A DNA stretch of 57,244 bases, taken from Gammaproteobacteria bacterium 42_54_T18. GTDB lineage: Bacteria; Pseudomonadota; Gammaproteobacteria; Pseudomonadales; Ketobacteraceae. The notes beneath the pieces are model-generated. The model was not told the DNA's origin and made no database searches. It saw only the letters and a list, made by a program, of their open reading frames with translations. The position numbers and the translations under genes were made by a program. Shown here one piece after another: positions 45,038 through 52,761 of the stretch. Position 1 is the first letter of the stretch; each line of letters starts with the position of its first letter. Where the stretch lies: the NCBI GenBank assembly GCA_002163245.1, contig MAAL01000033.1, positions 1 through 57,244 on the forward strand. The letters run 5' to 3'.

Positions 45038-46207
45038 TTATGCTTTTTCTAATATAGCTGCACCGGTAGGTACACCTGCACCAGCGGTAATCAGCACACG
45101 GTTCACGTCACCCGCCTGGTTAACTGATGTGCCACGAATTTGTCGTACGGCTTCTGCAATGCCATTCATGCCATGAATATAGGCTTCACCTAACTGTCCA
45201 CCATGAGTGTTCACGGGCAATTTTCCGCCGCGGCTAATATGACCGTCTTTTACAAAGTCTTTTGCTTCACCACGATCACAGAAACCAAAGGCTTCCAGTT
45301 GTGGTAATACCCAAGGAGAGAAGTGATCATATAAACATGCCATATCGATATCGTCAGGCGACAATCCTGCCATGCTGTAAACTTCTCCAGCACAAGCATC
45401 AAACTCTGGAATGCCTGAAATAGACTCACCATAAAACGGCGTCATCATCCGAGAGTCTTTGACGATACTTTGTCGAGCACTAGCGATTAATGCTGGGGTG
45501 TTAGCCAAATCTTTTGCACGTTCTGCAGAGGTCACAACAAATGCAACAGCACCATCACTTTCTTGGCAGCAATCATATAACCGCAATGGATCAGCGATCA
45601 TTCGAGAGGCTTGGTGTTCCTCTAAAGTGATTGGGCGCTCATAGAAAAAAGCGTTAGGGTTGGTTGCTGCAAAATCTCGCATGGAAACTGCAACACGACC
45701 AAAGTCTTCACTGGTTGCGCCAAACTCATGCATATAACGACGAGCGCTAAATGCAATCCACGCGGCAGGTGTCATAAACCCGTAAGGAAAATAATGACTG
45801 AAGTTAATAATGTTTGGGTCCATGGGGTTGTTATTAAATAACTGTCCACTACCAAAACGTAAACCCGAGCGTTCGTTTAACGCACGATAAATCACCACGG
45901 TTTCACATAACCCAGAACTGATGGCGGTTGCTGCGTGAACAAATGGCCCGCATGCGGCACCACCGCCAAACTCTGTGCGGGAGAAGAATTTTAATTCTTT
46001 GCCGCCCACTTGACGTAATACTTCGTTTTCCCAGTTGTTGTCCATGCTAAAAGTAGCCATGCCATCAATGTCGCTGCCCTTAAGGCCTGCGTCATCCAAT
46101 GCGGCTTTTACAGCTTCGCATGCCAATTGCATTTCTGTTCGGCCAGAGTCTTTTGAAAATTCAGTTGCGCCAATACCTACAATCGCGGTTTTACGAGAAA
46201 TGCTCAT
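45038..46207 (-). CDS. lipid-transfer-type thiolase (Ltp2-like retro-aldolase candidate)
   Basis: 389 residues of the SCP-x/Ltp thiolase branch. The N-terminal half has GIGATEFSKDSGRTE and GGGAACGPFVHAATAI; the C-terminal half has ACLYDHFSPWVLPQLEAFGFC and NTHGGQLGEAYIHGMNG in place of the classical thiolase end. This tyrosine-bearing YDHF block and HGG motif are those of Ltp2-like aldolases that act with a DUF35 partner on steroid CoA thioesters. The DUF35 gene is two genes upstream, so a heteromer is expected. Its ATG overlaps the previous stop (ATGA). Confidence 0.8.
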   Translation of the reverse strand: MSISRKTAIVGIGATEFSKDSGRTEMQLACEAVKAALDDAGLKGSDIDGMATFSMDNNWENEVLRQVGGKELKFFSRTEFGGGAACGPFVHAATAISSGLCETVVIYRALNERSGLRFGSGQLFNNNPMDPNIINFSHYFPYGFMTPAAWIAFSARRYMHEFGATSEDFGRVAVSMRDFAATNPNAFFYERPITLEEHQASRMIADPLRLYDCCQESDGAVAFVVTSAERAKDLANTPALIASARQSIVKDSRMMTPFYGESISGIPEFDACAGEVYSMAGLSPDDIDMACLYDHFSPWVLPQLEAFGFCDRGEAKDFVKDGHISRGGKLPVNTHGGQLGEAYIHGMNGIAEAVRQIRGTSVNQAGDVNRVLITAGAGVPTGAAILEKA

Positions 46208-46656
46208 GATGATGCTCCCAGCTGAAGTAATGCAGAGCCACTAACGTGATTACCCATGCCGTTTTTTCCTCGAAATTCAATCTTGGCAATGGTGTTACCA
46301 CCATCTTCATTTAATTCTGTTATTTCGCCGGTAACTACCATGGTGTCCCCTGGGTAGTTCGGTGCACCTAAATTAAATTTTAGGTTTTTAATGCGGCTAC
46401 CAGGGCCTGCCCAGTCCGTTAGATATCGACCGACAAAACCATTGGTGGATAAGATATTCATAAAAATATCCGGTGTACCTTTGGCTTGTGCAGCGGCTTT
46501 ATCATGGTGTACATCTTGGAAATCTTGCGTCGCTATTGCTGCGGATACAACAAGGCGTGCTGTAATGGGCAGTGAAAATTCTGGCAAAGTATCGCCAATT
46601 TTAACGTCAGAAGCGGTGATGTTGGTTCTTGCGTTGGCGGTTGTATTGGCGCTCAT
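46204..46656 (-). CDS. MaoC-like hydratase subunit (ChsH1-like)
   Basis: 150 residues, one hot-dog domain. It reads FQDVHHDKAAAQAKGTPDIFMN, the position where MaoC hydratases carry Asp and His, followed by FVGRYLTDWAGPGSRI. In steroid degraders a single-domain MaoC pairs with a MaoC-DUF35 protein to hydrate a side-chain enoyl-CoA. Here it lies between exactly such a gene and the Ltp2-like gene, overlapping both by ATGA. Function by context is strong but not proven. Confidence 0.78.
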   Translation of the reverse strand: MSANTTANARTNITASDVKIGDTLPEFSLPITARLVVSAAIATQDFQDVHHDKAAAQAKGTPDIFMNILSTNGFVGRYLTDWAGPGSRIKNLKFNLGAPNYPGDTMVVTGEITELNEDGGNTIAKIEFRGKNGMGNHVSGSALLQLGASS

Positions 46657-47651
46657 GATTGTTGCTCCTGCTTTTTCTTTGCTGCTGAACCGATAGGGCC
46701 AAATAACGGTAGTGTCATATCGTCTTGCACTTCGGTTAATACCATTTCCACATCCATGCCAATCTTGATGTCGTTGGGTTTGATGTCGGTAAGCTGTGTG
46801 GCGATACGTACGCCTTCTTCCAGATCAATCAATGCAATGGCATTGGGGTAATCAAACGGGGGGATTTCTGGATAATGCATAACGGTATAGGTATAAATAC
46901 TGCCTTTACCCGATGCTGCTATCGTGCCCCAGTCTAACGATTGGCATTCGCTACACATTGGTTGTGGTGGGTGACGCAGCGTGGCGCAAGAATCACATTT
47001 CTGAATCAGTAATTCCCCATCACGTAGGCCTTGCCAAAAATGTGCATTGTCGTAATTTTCAACCGGATGAACACGAGTGATTTTTTGAATATCAGAACCT
47101 GGCTTTTTAGCACCGGGTTGCTTCTTGGGTGTTTCATATTGGAAGTAAGTAATGACAGCTTCAGCAAATTTCTCGTCATCTTCCGTCAGAAATTCTGCCA
47201 ACTCAGTAACAAAAAAACCTTTACCCATGCCGGTGGTTTTTAGATCGGTCATATTGACCAGGGTGGTGTAGTGATGAACACGTTCACCTTCTTGCAAATA
47301 TCGGTGGAAAGTCTGGTCATAACTTACTGCCATAATACCTGCATAACCGTTGTCTTCTAATACACTCAACAGCTCATAGGGGTTTTTATCGGTAGACCCT
47401 GGAGCGTAATTGCCTTGCGCATCTCGCATGCTCCACATTTGCATCATCGTAGGGGGCGCAGTGACATCGTCGAACTCTGTATCCTGGCGATATTCATCAT
47501 CAAGGTATAACGGGTTGTTATCCCCCATGGCGGTACACCATTGCCATACTTGGGTGCGGCTGACGGGGTTCCAGCTATTGTAAGGGCCAACTCGGCGATT
47601 GAGCAGGTGGGCAACCTTCTCTTTAATGGCCACTGATACGTTGTCCGACAT
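46653..47651 (-). CDS. MaoC-DUF35 fusion protein (ChsH2-like)
   Basis: 332 residues from ATG 47651, which follows GAGGGAAC; the upstream in-frame start at 47699 is rejected. Residues 1-190 form a MaoC-like hot-dog domain (DNNPLYLDDEY, TAPPTMMQMW). Residues about 200-320 form a DUF35 module with a zinc rubredoxin knuckle CDSCATLRHPPQPMCSEC (CxxC-x10-CxxC) and an OB fold. The same fusion in actinobacterial ChsH2 joins hydratase to the Ltp2 aldolase. It leads the five-gene unit, with a triple TGCA site 134 bp upstream. Confidence 0.82.
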   Translation of the reverse strand: MSDNVSVAIKEKVAHLLNRRVGPYNSWNPVSRTQVWQWCTAMGDNNPLYLDDEYRQDTEFDDVTAPPTMMQMWSMRDAQGNYAPGSTDKNPYELLSVLEDNGYAGIMAVSYDQTFHRYLQEGERVHHYTTLVNMTDLKTTGMGKGFFVTELAEFLTEDDEKFAEAVITYFQYETPKKQPGAKKPGSDIQKITRVHPVENYDNAHFWQGLRDGELLIQKCDSCATLRHPPQPMCSECQSLDWGTIAASGKGSIYTYTVMHYPEIPPFDYPNAIALIDLEEGVRIATQLTDIKPNDIKIGMDVEMVLTEVQDDMTLPLFGPIGSAAKKKQEQQS

Positions 47652-47784
47652 GGGTGTTCCCTCTAAGTGATTGCTTGTTTCCATAGATTGTTTGAGCATT
47701 TAACGAAATTAGCTACCAGTTCTACGGATTTCTGATTATTTTTGACTGTATTGGTTAACAGGCAGACGACCATCATAGTAATTA

Positions 47785-47811
47785 TGCATGATTATTGCAA
47801 TATTGGTGCAA
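47785..47811 (-). promoter_or_regulatory. triple TGCA site with 11-bp steps
   Basis: TGCA occurs at 47785, 47796 and 47807, each followed by seven bases. The last pair forms TTGCA-N7-TGCAA (47795-47811), the same architecture as the fadL palindromes and the site at 52502. It lies upstream of the MaoC-DUF35 operon. Confidence 0.5.
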
Positions 47812-47923
47812 AAGTTATGGTTGTATTGATGAAACACTGTGTTTTACGAGAGGGGGAGTGGTAGGTCGGGTGGCAAAGAGTGCGCGGGGTTAAATAGGAG
47901 TTAATGAAGGGTGGATATTAAAC

Positions 47924-47968
47924 AGCATCAGAGTAAGAGAGCGTTATATGATCTCTTACTCTGATGCT
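47924..47968 (-). terminator. 17-bp-arm hairpin after ferredoxin reductase
   Basis: AGCATCAGAGTAAGAGA (47924-47940) and its exact complement (47952-47968) flank an 11-base loop, eight bases beyond the reductase stop. The T tract on the minus strand is weak (GTTTAATAT). Confidence 0.7.
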
Positions 47969-47975
47969 AATCAGA

Positions 47976-49217
47976 CTAGCTAAGCAATGACTTTAGGTCA
48001 AAGTCCACATCGGATAACTGTTCAGCGGTAGCACTAACCTTTTGTGCAACAAGCTTTTTCGCAGTCATAAACTCTTTTGAGCTATTGACGCAATCAGCCG
48101 CAAGAATGGTATCACCTTTCATATACCAGCCTACAAACTTGTTGTCATCGGGGTTGCCACGGAGAATGACGTTGTCATATCCCATGTTAAAACCGGCGAT
48201 CTGTAGTTTCACATCATACTGATCAGACCAGAACCAAGGTAATGCGCTATAGACTTTCTCATTACCACAGATCGTTGCTGCTGCTGTTTTCGCTTGTTCC
48301 ATTGCATTAGGAACCGACTCTAAACGCAGGCTAAATCCTAAGATGCTATTTGGGTGGAAAGTCACGTCGCCGGCGGCCACAATGTCAGGGTCATCCGTTT
48401 GGGCGAATTCGTTGACTTCTATACCGTTACTAACGGTTAATCCTGCCTGTTCCGCTAATTCGGTGTTAGGGATGACACCAATACCTATAATGACCATATC
48501 GGCTTCAAGGGTAAGGTCATTGTTGCAGATAACCTTCTCAACACGGTCACCACCTTGTAATTCCAACGCCTGTGCTTCAGTAATGATTTTTACGCCATGG
48601 CCAGTGTGTAGCTTGGCATAGTACTCAGACATCTCTGGAGCAGTAACACGTTCCAGTACACGACCCATCATTTCAAGCACAGTGACTTCCATGCCTAACT
48701 TACGAAGTGATGCAGCGGTTTCTAAACCAATATAACCACCACCAACGATAACGGCTTTGTTGCCCTCTTTTGCTTCGGCTTTCAGCGCCAGAGCATCGGC
48801 TAGGGTGCGAATATAGTGAACCCCTTTGAGCTTTCCTCCAGGGATGTCTAAATAGCGTACACGAGCGCCGGTACAGATCGCTAGCTTGTCATAAGCCATG
48901 CTGTCACCGTTGACAAGGGTGACAGATTTGTTGGCACGGTCGATAGCTTCAACACGCACACCGAGCTTAAAGGTCACATCGGCTTTTTCATAAACCTTGG
49001 CTTTCATAATATCAATCTCGTCAGCGGCTTTATCGCCAACAAGTAATGCTTTTGAAAGTGGTGGACGGTGATAAGGCATTGCCTCTTCATCCCCAAGTAC
49101 AATAATCTGACCAGTCCAACCTTCTTTACGGACACTGGTGGCTAATTGTGCACCAGCATGGCTTGCGCCAATAATTAAACAAACGGGGTTTTCTTGAGAT
49201 GGTGTTGCGTCAGACAT
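47976..49217 (-). CDS. FAD-dependent ferredoxin reductase (putidaredoxin-reductase type)
   Basis: 413 residues. FAD-binding IIGASHAGAQLATSVRKEGW, the PYHRPPLSK block, the NAD-binding VIVGGGYIGLETAASLRKLG and the second FAD site VAAGDVTFHPN are in order. It should pass electrons from NAD(P)H to the 2Fe-2S ferredoxin encoded divergently 338 bp away, which feeds the P450s. The C-terminal domain (PWFWSDQYDVKLQIAG) matches the family. Confidence 0.91.
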   Translation of the reverse strand: MSDATPSQENPVCLIIGASHAGAQLATSVRKEGWTGQIIVLGDEEAMPYHRPPLSKALLVGDKAADEIDIMKAKVYEKADVTFKLGVRVEAIDRANKSVTLVNGDSMAYDKLAICTGARVRYLDIPGGKLKGVHYIRTLADALALKAEAKEGNKAVIVGGGYIGLETAASLRKLGMEVTVLEMMGRVLERVTAPEMSEYYAKLHTGHGVKIITEAQALELQGGDRVEKVICNNDLTLEADMVIIGIGVIPNTELAEQAGLTVSNGIEVNEFAQTDDPDIVAAGDVTFHPNSILGFSLRLESVPNAMEQAKTAAATICGNEKVYSALPWFWSDQYDVKLQIAGFNMGYDNVILRGNPDDNKFVGWYMKGDTILAADCVNSSKEFMTAKKLVAQKVSATAEQLSDVDFDLKSLLS

Positions 49218-49286
49218 GGTTGCCTCTCTACTGCTGAATAAGTTCTCTAAATGGGTGCACCTATAATACTTAATTTTTATAGATGA

Positions 49287-49307
49287 TGAAGCGTCTATTG
49301 CGCTTGA
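49287..49307 (-). promoter_or_regulatory. inverted repeat AAGCG-N7-CGCTT upstream of reductase
   Basis: Perfect five-base arms around TCTATTG. The core GCGTCTATTG is shared with the site before the acyl-CoA ligase operon at 11884. A common regulator for electron supply and acyl activation is inference. Confidence 0.4.
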
Positions 49308-49467
49308 TTTGCCAGTGTTTCTACTATACGGTGTATACTCTACGAGTCAAGTTAAAAGCACAGTGAACGTAATGGTATAAGTAACCCCTTATATTAAGTG
49401 CTACGGCTTGCACCGAGTGATCGAGCTACTGTTTATACCAAAAAGTGCTGGTTCAATAAAAAATATT

Positions 49468-49484
49468 TAGTAAATAACATACTA
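49468..49484 (+). promoter_or_regulatory. inverted repeat TAGTA-N7-TACTA upstream of ferredoxin
   Basis: Five-base perfect arms with a seven-base spacer, 72 bp before the ferredoxin ATG, in AT-rich DNA. It may be an operator; no regulator is assigned. Confidence 0.35.
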
Positions 49485-49555
49485 TTTAACAATTTTGCGT
49501 AGTTTGCTTAGTGTTAGCTACCCAATTGTTTGTTTCAAAAACTGGAGAGAGTGAG

Positions 49556-49876
49556 ATGCCAACAATTCAAGTAACGAATCTAGCGGGTGAAGTTAGTAGT
49601 CTGGATGCCACATCAGGCAATACCTTAATGGAAGAATTGCGTGATAACGGATATGACGACATTGAAGCCGTGTGTGGTGGTGTATGTTCATGTGCGTCGT
49701 GCCATGTTTATATCGAAAGTAAATGGGCGTCATTAACAGGTAAGGGCGGTGAAGATGAGCACCAGTTAGTGACGAGCACAGATTACTACAAAGAAAGTTC
49801 TCGACTGTCTTGCCAGGTTACCGTATCTGATGAAATGGACGGTATGGAAGTGGTTATTGCGACGCAGGATTATTAA
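49556..49876 (+). CDS. 2Fe-2S ferredoxin (adrenodoxin/putidaredoxin type)
   Basis: 106 residues from ATG 49556, after GGAGAG. The cluster ligands are CGGVCSCASCHVYI (C-x5-C-x2-C) and the distant Cys in RLSCQVTV. Such ferredoxins carry single electrons from a reductase to class I P450s. It is divergent from the reductase and convergent with the P450 at 50117, so the electron chain is encoded in one place. Confidence 0.93.
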   Translation: MPTIQVTNLAGEVSSLDATSGNTLMEELRDNGYDDIEAVCGGVCSCASCHVYIESKWASLTGKGGEDEHQLVTSTDYYKESSRLSCQVTVSDEMDGMEVVIATQDY

Positions 49877-49907
49877 TTTCTAAAGACGAGTTAATCGATT
49901 TTTTAGA

Positions 49908-49943
49908 TAAAAGCCTTGTAGCGAAATGCTACAAGGCTTTTTT
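49908..49943 (+). terminator. terminator after ferredoxin
   Basis: AAAGCCTTGTAGC and GCTACAAGGCTTT pair around GAAAT, followed by a T run. A classic intrinsic terminator. Confidence 0.92.
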
Positions 49944-50016
49944 AATGGTCGTTTTTTGCCGCTGCCGTAATTTTATCGCTGTTGTAATGATGTGTTATTG
50001 AAAATTTACAATAAGC

Positions 50017-50061
50017 AGTCACAAAAAAACCGATTCTTTTGAAATCGGTTTTTTTGTGACT
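50017..50061. terminator. bidirectional terminator before P450 stop
   Basis: Perfect 19-bp arms (50017-50035 and 50043-50061) with internal A7 and T7 runs around CTTTTGA. It most likely ends the minus-strand P450 unit and back-stops ferredoxin transcripts. Confidence 0.88.
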
Positions 50062-50116
50062 GAGCCCTCTGGGTAAGAAGGCTCAGTGGTTGTACAAAAA
50101 GATTAAAAGTTAGCGG

Positions 50117-51601
50117 CTAGGCAGTAACCGCTTCTTTTTCTGCTGATTGCTCGGTAAACCCGTAATTTTCTGGACGTATTGTTTTAACCGTAACAAACGC
50201 ACCTTTTTCTGGCTCAGTTTGACCGCCAATCATGCGAGAACGAGGCATGTCAGTTTTGCCATCAAACTCAGAGGTAAACTCAACACGGCGCGCAAATTCA
50301 CCAAATATGATGCGTAGCTGCTGACGGGCTTGGTTCATACCAACACAAGCTCGTCGACCACCACCGAACGGTAAGAATTCCGTTGGTTTGGGTTTCTTTG
50401 CACCACCAAGCCAGCGCTCAGGTTTAAAGTCTAATACGTCTTTACCGTAAATATCTTCACGACGATGGGTTAAATAGATATTGGGCAGAACGGCAGTACC
50501 AGCAGGTATGTTCCAATCGCCAATTTGTGTGTCATGTCGTAACCAGCGGATAAAACCAACAGCAGAAGGTGTTAAGCGTTGAGATTCGTTTAAACAGGCC
50601 GTTACGTAAGGCAATTCAGAATTGATGATTGCGTCGTATTTACCTTCTTTTTGCATTGACTCGATTACTTCATCGCAAATTTTCTGGTTAACGTCAGGGC
50701 GTTGCTGCATCCAAATACCGAACCAAGCGCCTGTTGCTGCACTTGTTTCATGGCCACCTATCATCAAACCAACACATTCAGAAATAACACGCTCTACGTC
50801 GAGTAGGCTGCCATCTTCATTCGTAGCACGAGAAAGAATCGAAAGCATGTCAATGGCGTCTTCATCAACATTGGCGCGAGCGGCTTCAATGTCTTCGCGA
50901 ATCATTGCTGCTAGTTGAATTTTAAGATCAACGGCACGCTTCCAAGGGAAAATACCTTTTTTGCCGTTACCCATTTTTCCTTCGGCAGTACGTTTCAGAT
51001 ACTTCTTGTTTAACCATCGACGCCAATCTTTAGCGCCCACCATTTGAGCTAAGGTGAAGTTTGTATCACTTGTGGCCTCAAGCATCCAATGTAGCATGAG
51101 CTCTTTGTATTTTTCTTTTCGTTCACCATGGCGTAAATCAAAAATGGTGTAACAGATTACGTCTAGGGTAATGTCACCAATTAAACGTGGAATATTCAGT
51201 TCTTGGCCAATTGTCCACGAGTTAATGTGCTCGGTAACAATTTCGTGCATTGTGGTTGCACGGCCTTTTAATTTATTGGTGTTAAATTGTGGAATAACAA
51301 TTTTTCGAGAGTCTTGGTGCGCTTTGCCATTCAAAAAAACAGTATTGTTTTCACCGAGATCCATTGGGAGTTGTACTAGGGATGCATCAACCTGTTCTGG
51401 TTTTAGACGAAGAATATCGGCAATCATTTTTTGATCGCTGGTCCAAACCATAGGCCCCTGGCGAGGTAATGTTAGAGTGAATGTGTCGCCAAGCTCGCGA
51501 TTGTTTTTTTCCATGTAATCCCAAATACCAATACCAAGCCCCATGGCTTGACGGACTTTGCTATCTTTGGGAATCGGGGGGAGTTTAGATAAATCCACCA
51601 T
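50117..51601 (-). CDS. cytochrome P450
   Basis: 494 residues, longer than the P450 at 17556. It has the I-helix GGHETSAATG, the ExxR in NESQRLTPSA, the PERW motif and the heme loop FGGGRRACVGMNQARQQ with the thiolate cysteine. It is soluble, with no membrane anchor. Clustering with ferredoxin, reductase, two FadL porins and a MaoC-DUF35/Ltp2 operon suggests hydroxylation of an alkyl or steroid side chain. It follows an NTF2-like gene by 109 bp in the same direction, probably one transcript under the 52502 palindrome. Confidence 0.9.
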   Translation of the reverse strand: MVDLSKLPPIPKDSKVRQAMGLGIGIWDYMEKNNRELGDTFTLTLPRQGPMVWTSDQKMIADILRLKPEQVDASLVQLPMDLGENNTVFLNGKAHQDSRKIVIPQFNTNKLKGRATTMHEIVTEHINSWTIGQELNIPRLIGDITLDVICYTIFDLRHGERKEKYKELMLHWMLEATSDTNFTLAQMVGAKDWRRWLNKKYLKRTAEGKMGNGKKGIFPWKRAVDLKIQLAAMIREDIEAARANVDEDAIDMLSILSRATNEDGSLLDVERVISECVGLMIGGHETSAATGAWFGIWMQQRPDVNQKICDEVIESMQKEGKYDAIINSELPYVTACLNESQRLTPSAVGFIRWLRHDTQIGDWNIPAGTAVLPNIYLTHRREDIYGKDVLDFKPERWLGGAKKPKPTEFLPFGGGRRACVGMNQARQQLRIIFGEFARRVEFTSEFDGKTDMPRSRMIGGQTEPEKGAFVTVKTIRPENYGFTEQSAEKEAVTA

Positions 51602-51710
51602 ATTAAATCTCCGGCTTTGTTTGTTTGAATGGCTGCCGATAACGGGGATGAGTATCGGTTATCGGCAGCTAGGTACAACGTGTAAAAATTAATGGTGTAA
51701 GAATTAACGA

Positions 51711-52352
51711 TTACTCGTCATCACCACCGAACTTTTTCAAGTTGTCCCAAAAACGCTGAGGTACTTTATCTTTAGGAACTTTCACAAAGCTTTCAATTGT
51801 AGGATCGCCGTTAGTGTAAGACTGCTCACCAGTACCGATACCGTCTTTGTCAAAGATAAAGAACAGTGCCATACGAATCGTTAGCATATAAACCGCTTCT
51901 TCATCATCAGCGTCGTCAACGTCAAGACCAAATGCAACAGGAAGCATCGCAGCTGGGTACATTTGGTGAACGTTACCTTCAATACAAAGCGTGTCTTCAC
52001 CAACGACAAATTTCTCTAACTCTAGGTGGATAACAAATAGAGTGAAAGCCATTAGGTTGCCGTAAAATACTTCAAGCTCATCATAAGACTGTGGCTGAAT
52101 GCCATCCATTAAACCGTCATCCCCTGTACCCCAGCGACGATAGTCTTGGCTATTTTGAGAGCAGGTAGCCAAAAGACCGGATAAATCACCTTTACACTCA
52201 TGTGTTGCGTGATCAACGAAGTTTTGACAGATCTGCTTACGGCGACCTTCAAGGGTTGGAAGGATGTTCTCGCGAACATAGTTAGCAAGATAATCTGGAT
52301 CAAATTCGTCAAATGAAATAGGACGTTGTGGAAGCGTGTGGCCAATATACAT
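51711..52352 (-). CDS. NTF2/SnoaL-like protein
   Basis: 213 residues, no signal peptide. The order of helix and sheet motifs (RKQICQNFVDHATHECKGDLSGLLATC, FYGNLMAFTLFVIHLELEKFVVGEDTLCIEGN, RMALFFIFDKDGIGTGEQSY) fits the NTF2-like cone fold seen beside lipid and steroid catabolic genes. Members include isomerases, dehydratases and binding proteins, so no reaction can be given. It starts after GAGGAGAACACTC and lies just upstream of the P450. Confidence 0.6.
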   Translation of the reverse strand: MYIGHTLPQRPISFDEFDPDYLANYVRENILPTLEGRRKQICQNFVDHATHECKGDLSGLLATCSQNSQDYRRWGTGDDGLMDGIQPQSYDELEVFYGNLMAFTLFVIHLELEKFVVGEDTLCIEGNVHQMYPAAMLPVAFGLDVDDADDEEAVYMLTIRMALFFIFDKDGIGTGEQSYTNGDPTIESFVKVPKDKVPQRFWDNLKKFGGDDE

Positions 52353-52761
52353 GAGTGTTCTCCTCTCTAGGGATTGCCGGTAATGGCTTATTACGTTACG
52401 AAACGAGGGAACACCTAAGGTGTTCCAGATCGCTTTATAAGTGAACGATGAGATTCAGTCTACGATGTATATTTGCGAGAGTCTACAGCGTATACCCATT
52501 ATTTTGCATTAATATTGCAAAATAGAATGTGAAATGGCATTGCTAATTGTAAGGATACTGGGAGTTAGAGGGATAATTTCATTGGCTTACCAGTATAGAA
52601 GAGGGTTCTAAGAGTGCAATATTTGTACAGGTGAAGGGTAATATTTGATTCCCCTCCCATTACCCTTCATTTCCTTGCGCTTTATTCGTCTCCTTATGAA
52701 TAGCCAGGCCTCTATATCGGCCGCTCGTACAGCATTTATCTAGTCGACAAGGAAACCACCG
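52353..52761. other. 409-bp gap between NTF2-like gene and vgrG
   Basis: It contains the palindrome at 52502-52522 and a degenerate TGCA-N7-TACA at 52615-52629. The rest is AT-rich leader for the two divergent units. No gene is visible. Confidence 0.45.
52502..52522 (-). promoter_or_regulatory. TTTTGCA-N7-TGCAAAA palindrome
   Basis: Seven-base perfect arms around TTAATAT, the best copy of the element also found before both fadL genes and the MaoC-DUF35 operon. It lies 150 bp before the NTF2-like/P450 unit. It could also affect vgrG on the other side. Confidence 0.55.

Larger units (their letters stand above)
47652..47975. other. 324-bp gap holding an operator and a terminator
   Basis: It contains the triple TGCA site (47785-47810) for the minus-strand operon to the left and the long hairpin (47924-47968) ending the reductase gene to the right. 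No gene is visible. Confidence 0.5.
49218..49555. other. 338-bp divergent gap between reductase and ferredoxin
   Basis: It holds two separate 5-N7-5 inverted repeats: AAGCG-TCTATTG-CGCTT (49289-49305) and TAGTA-AATAACA-TACTA (49468-49484). The first is near the reductase, the second near the ferredoxin. No gene is seen. Confidence 0.5.

Noticed and set aside
51472-51678. Short minus-strand ORF over the P450 start
   Set aside because: It overlaps the P450 N-terminus in another frame and has no ribosome site or recognisable content.
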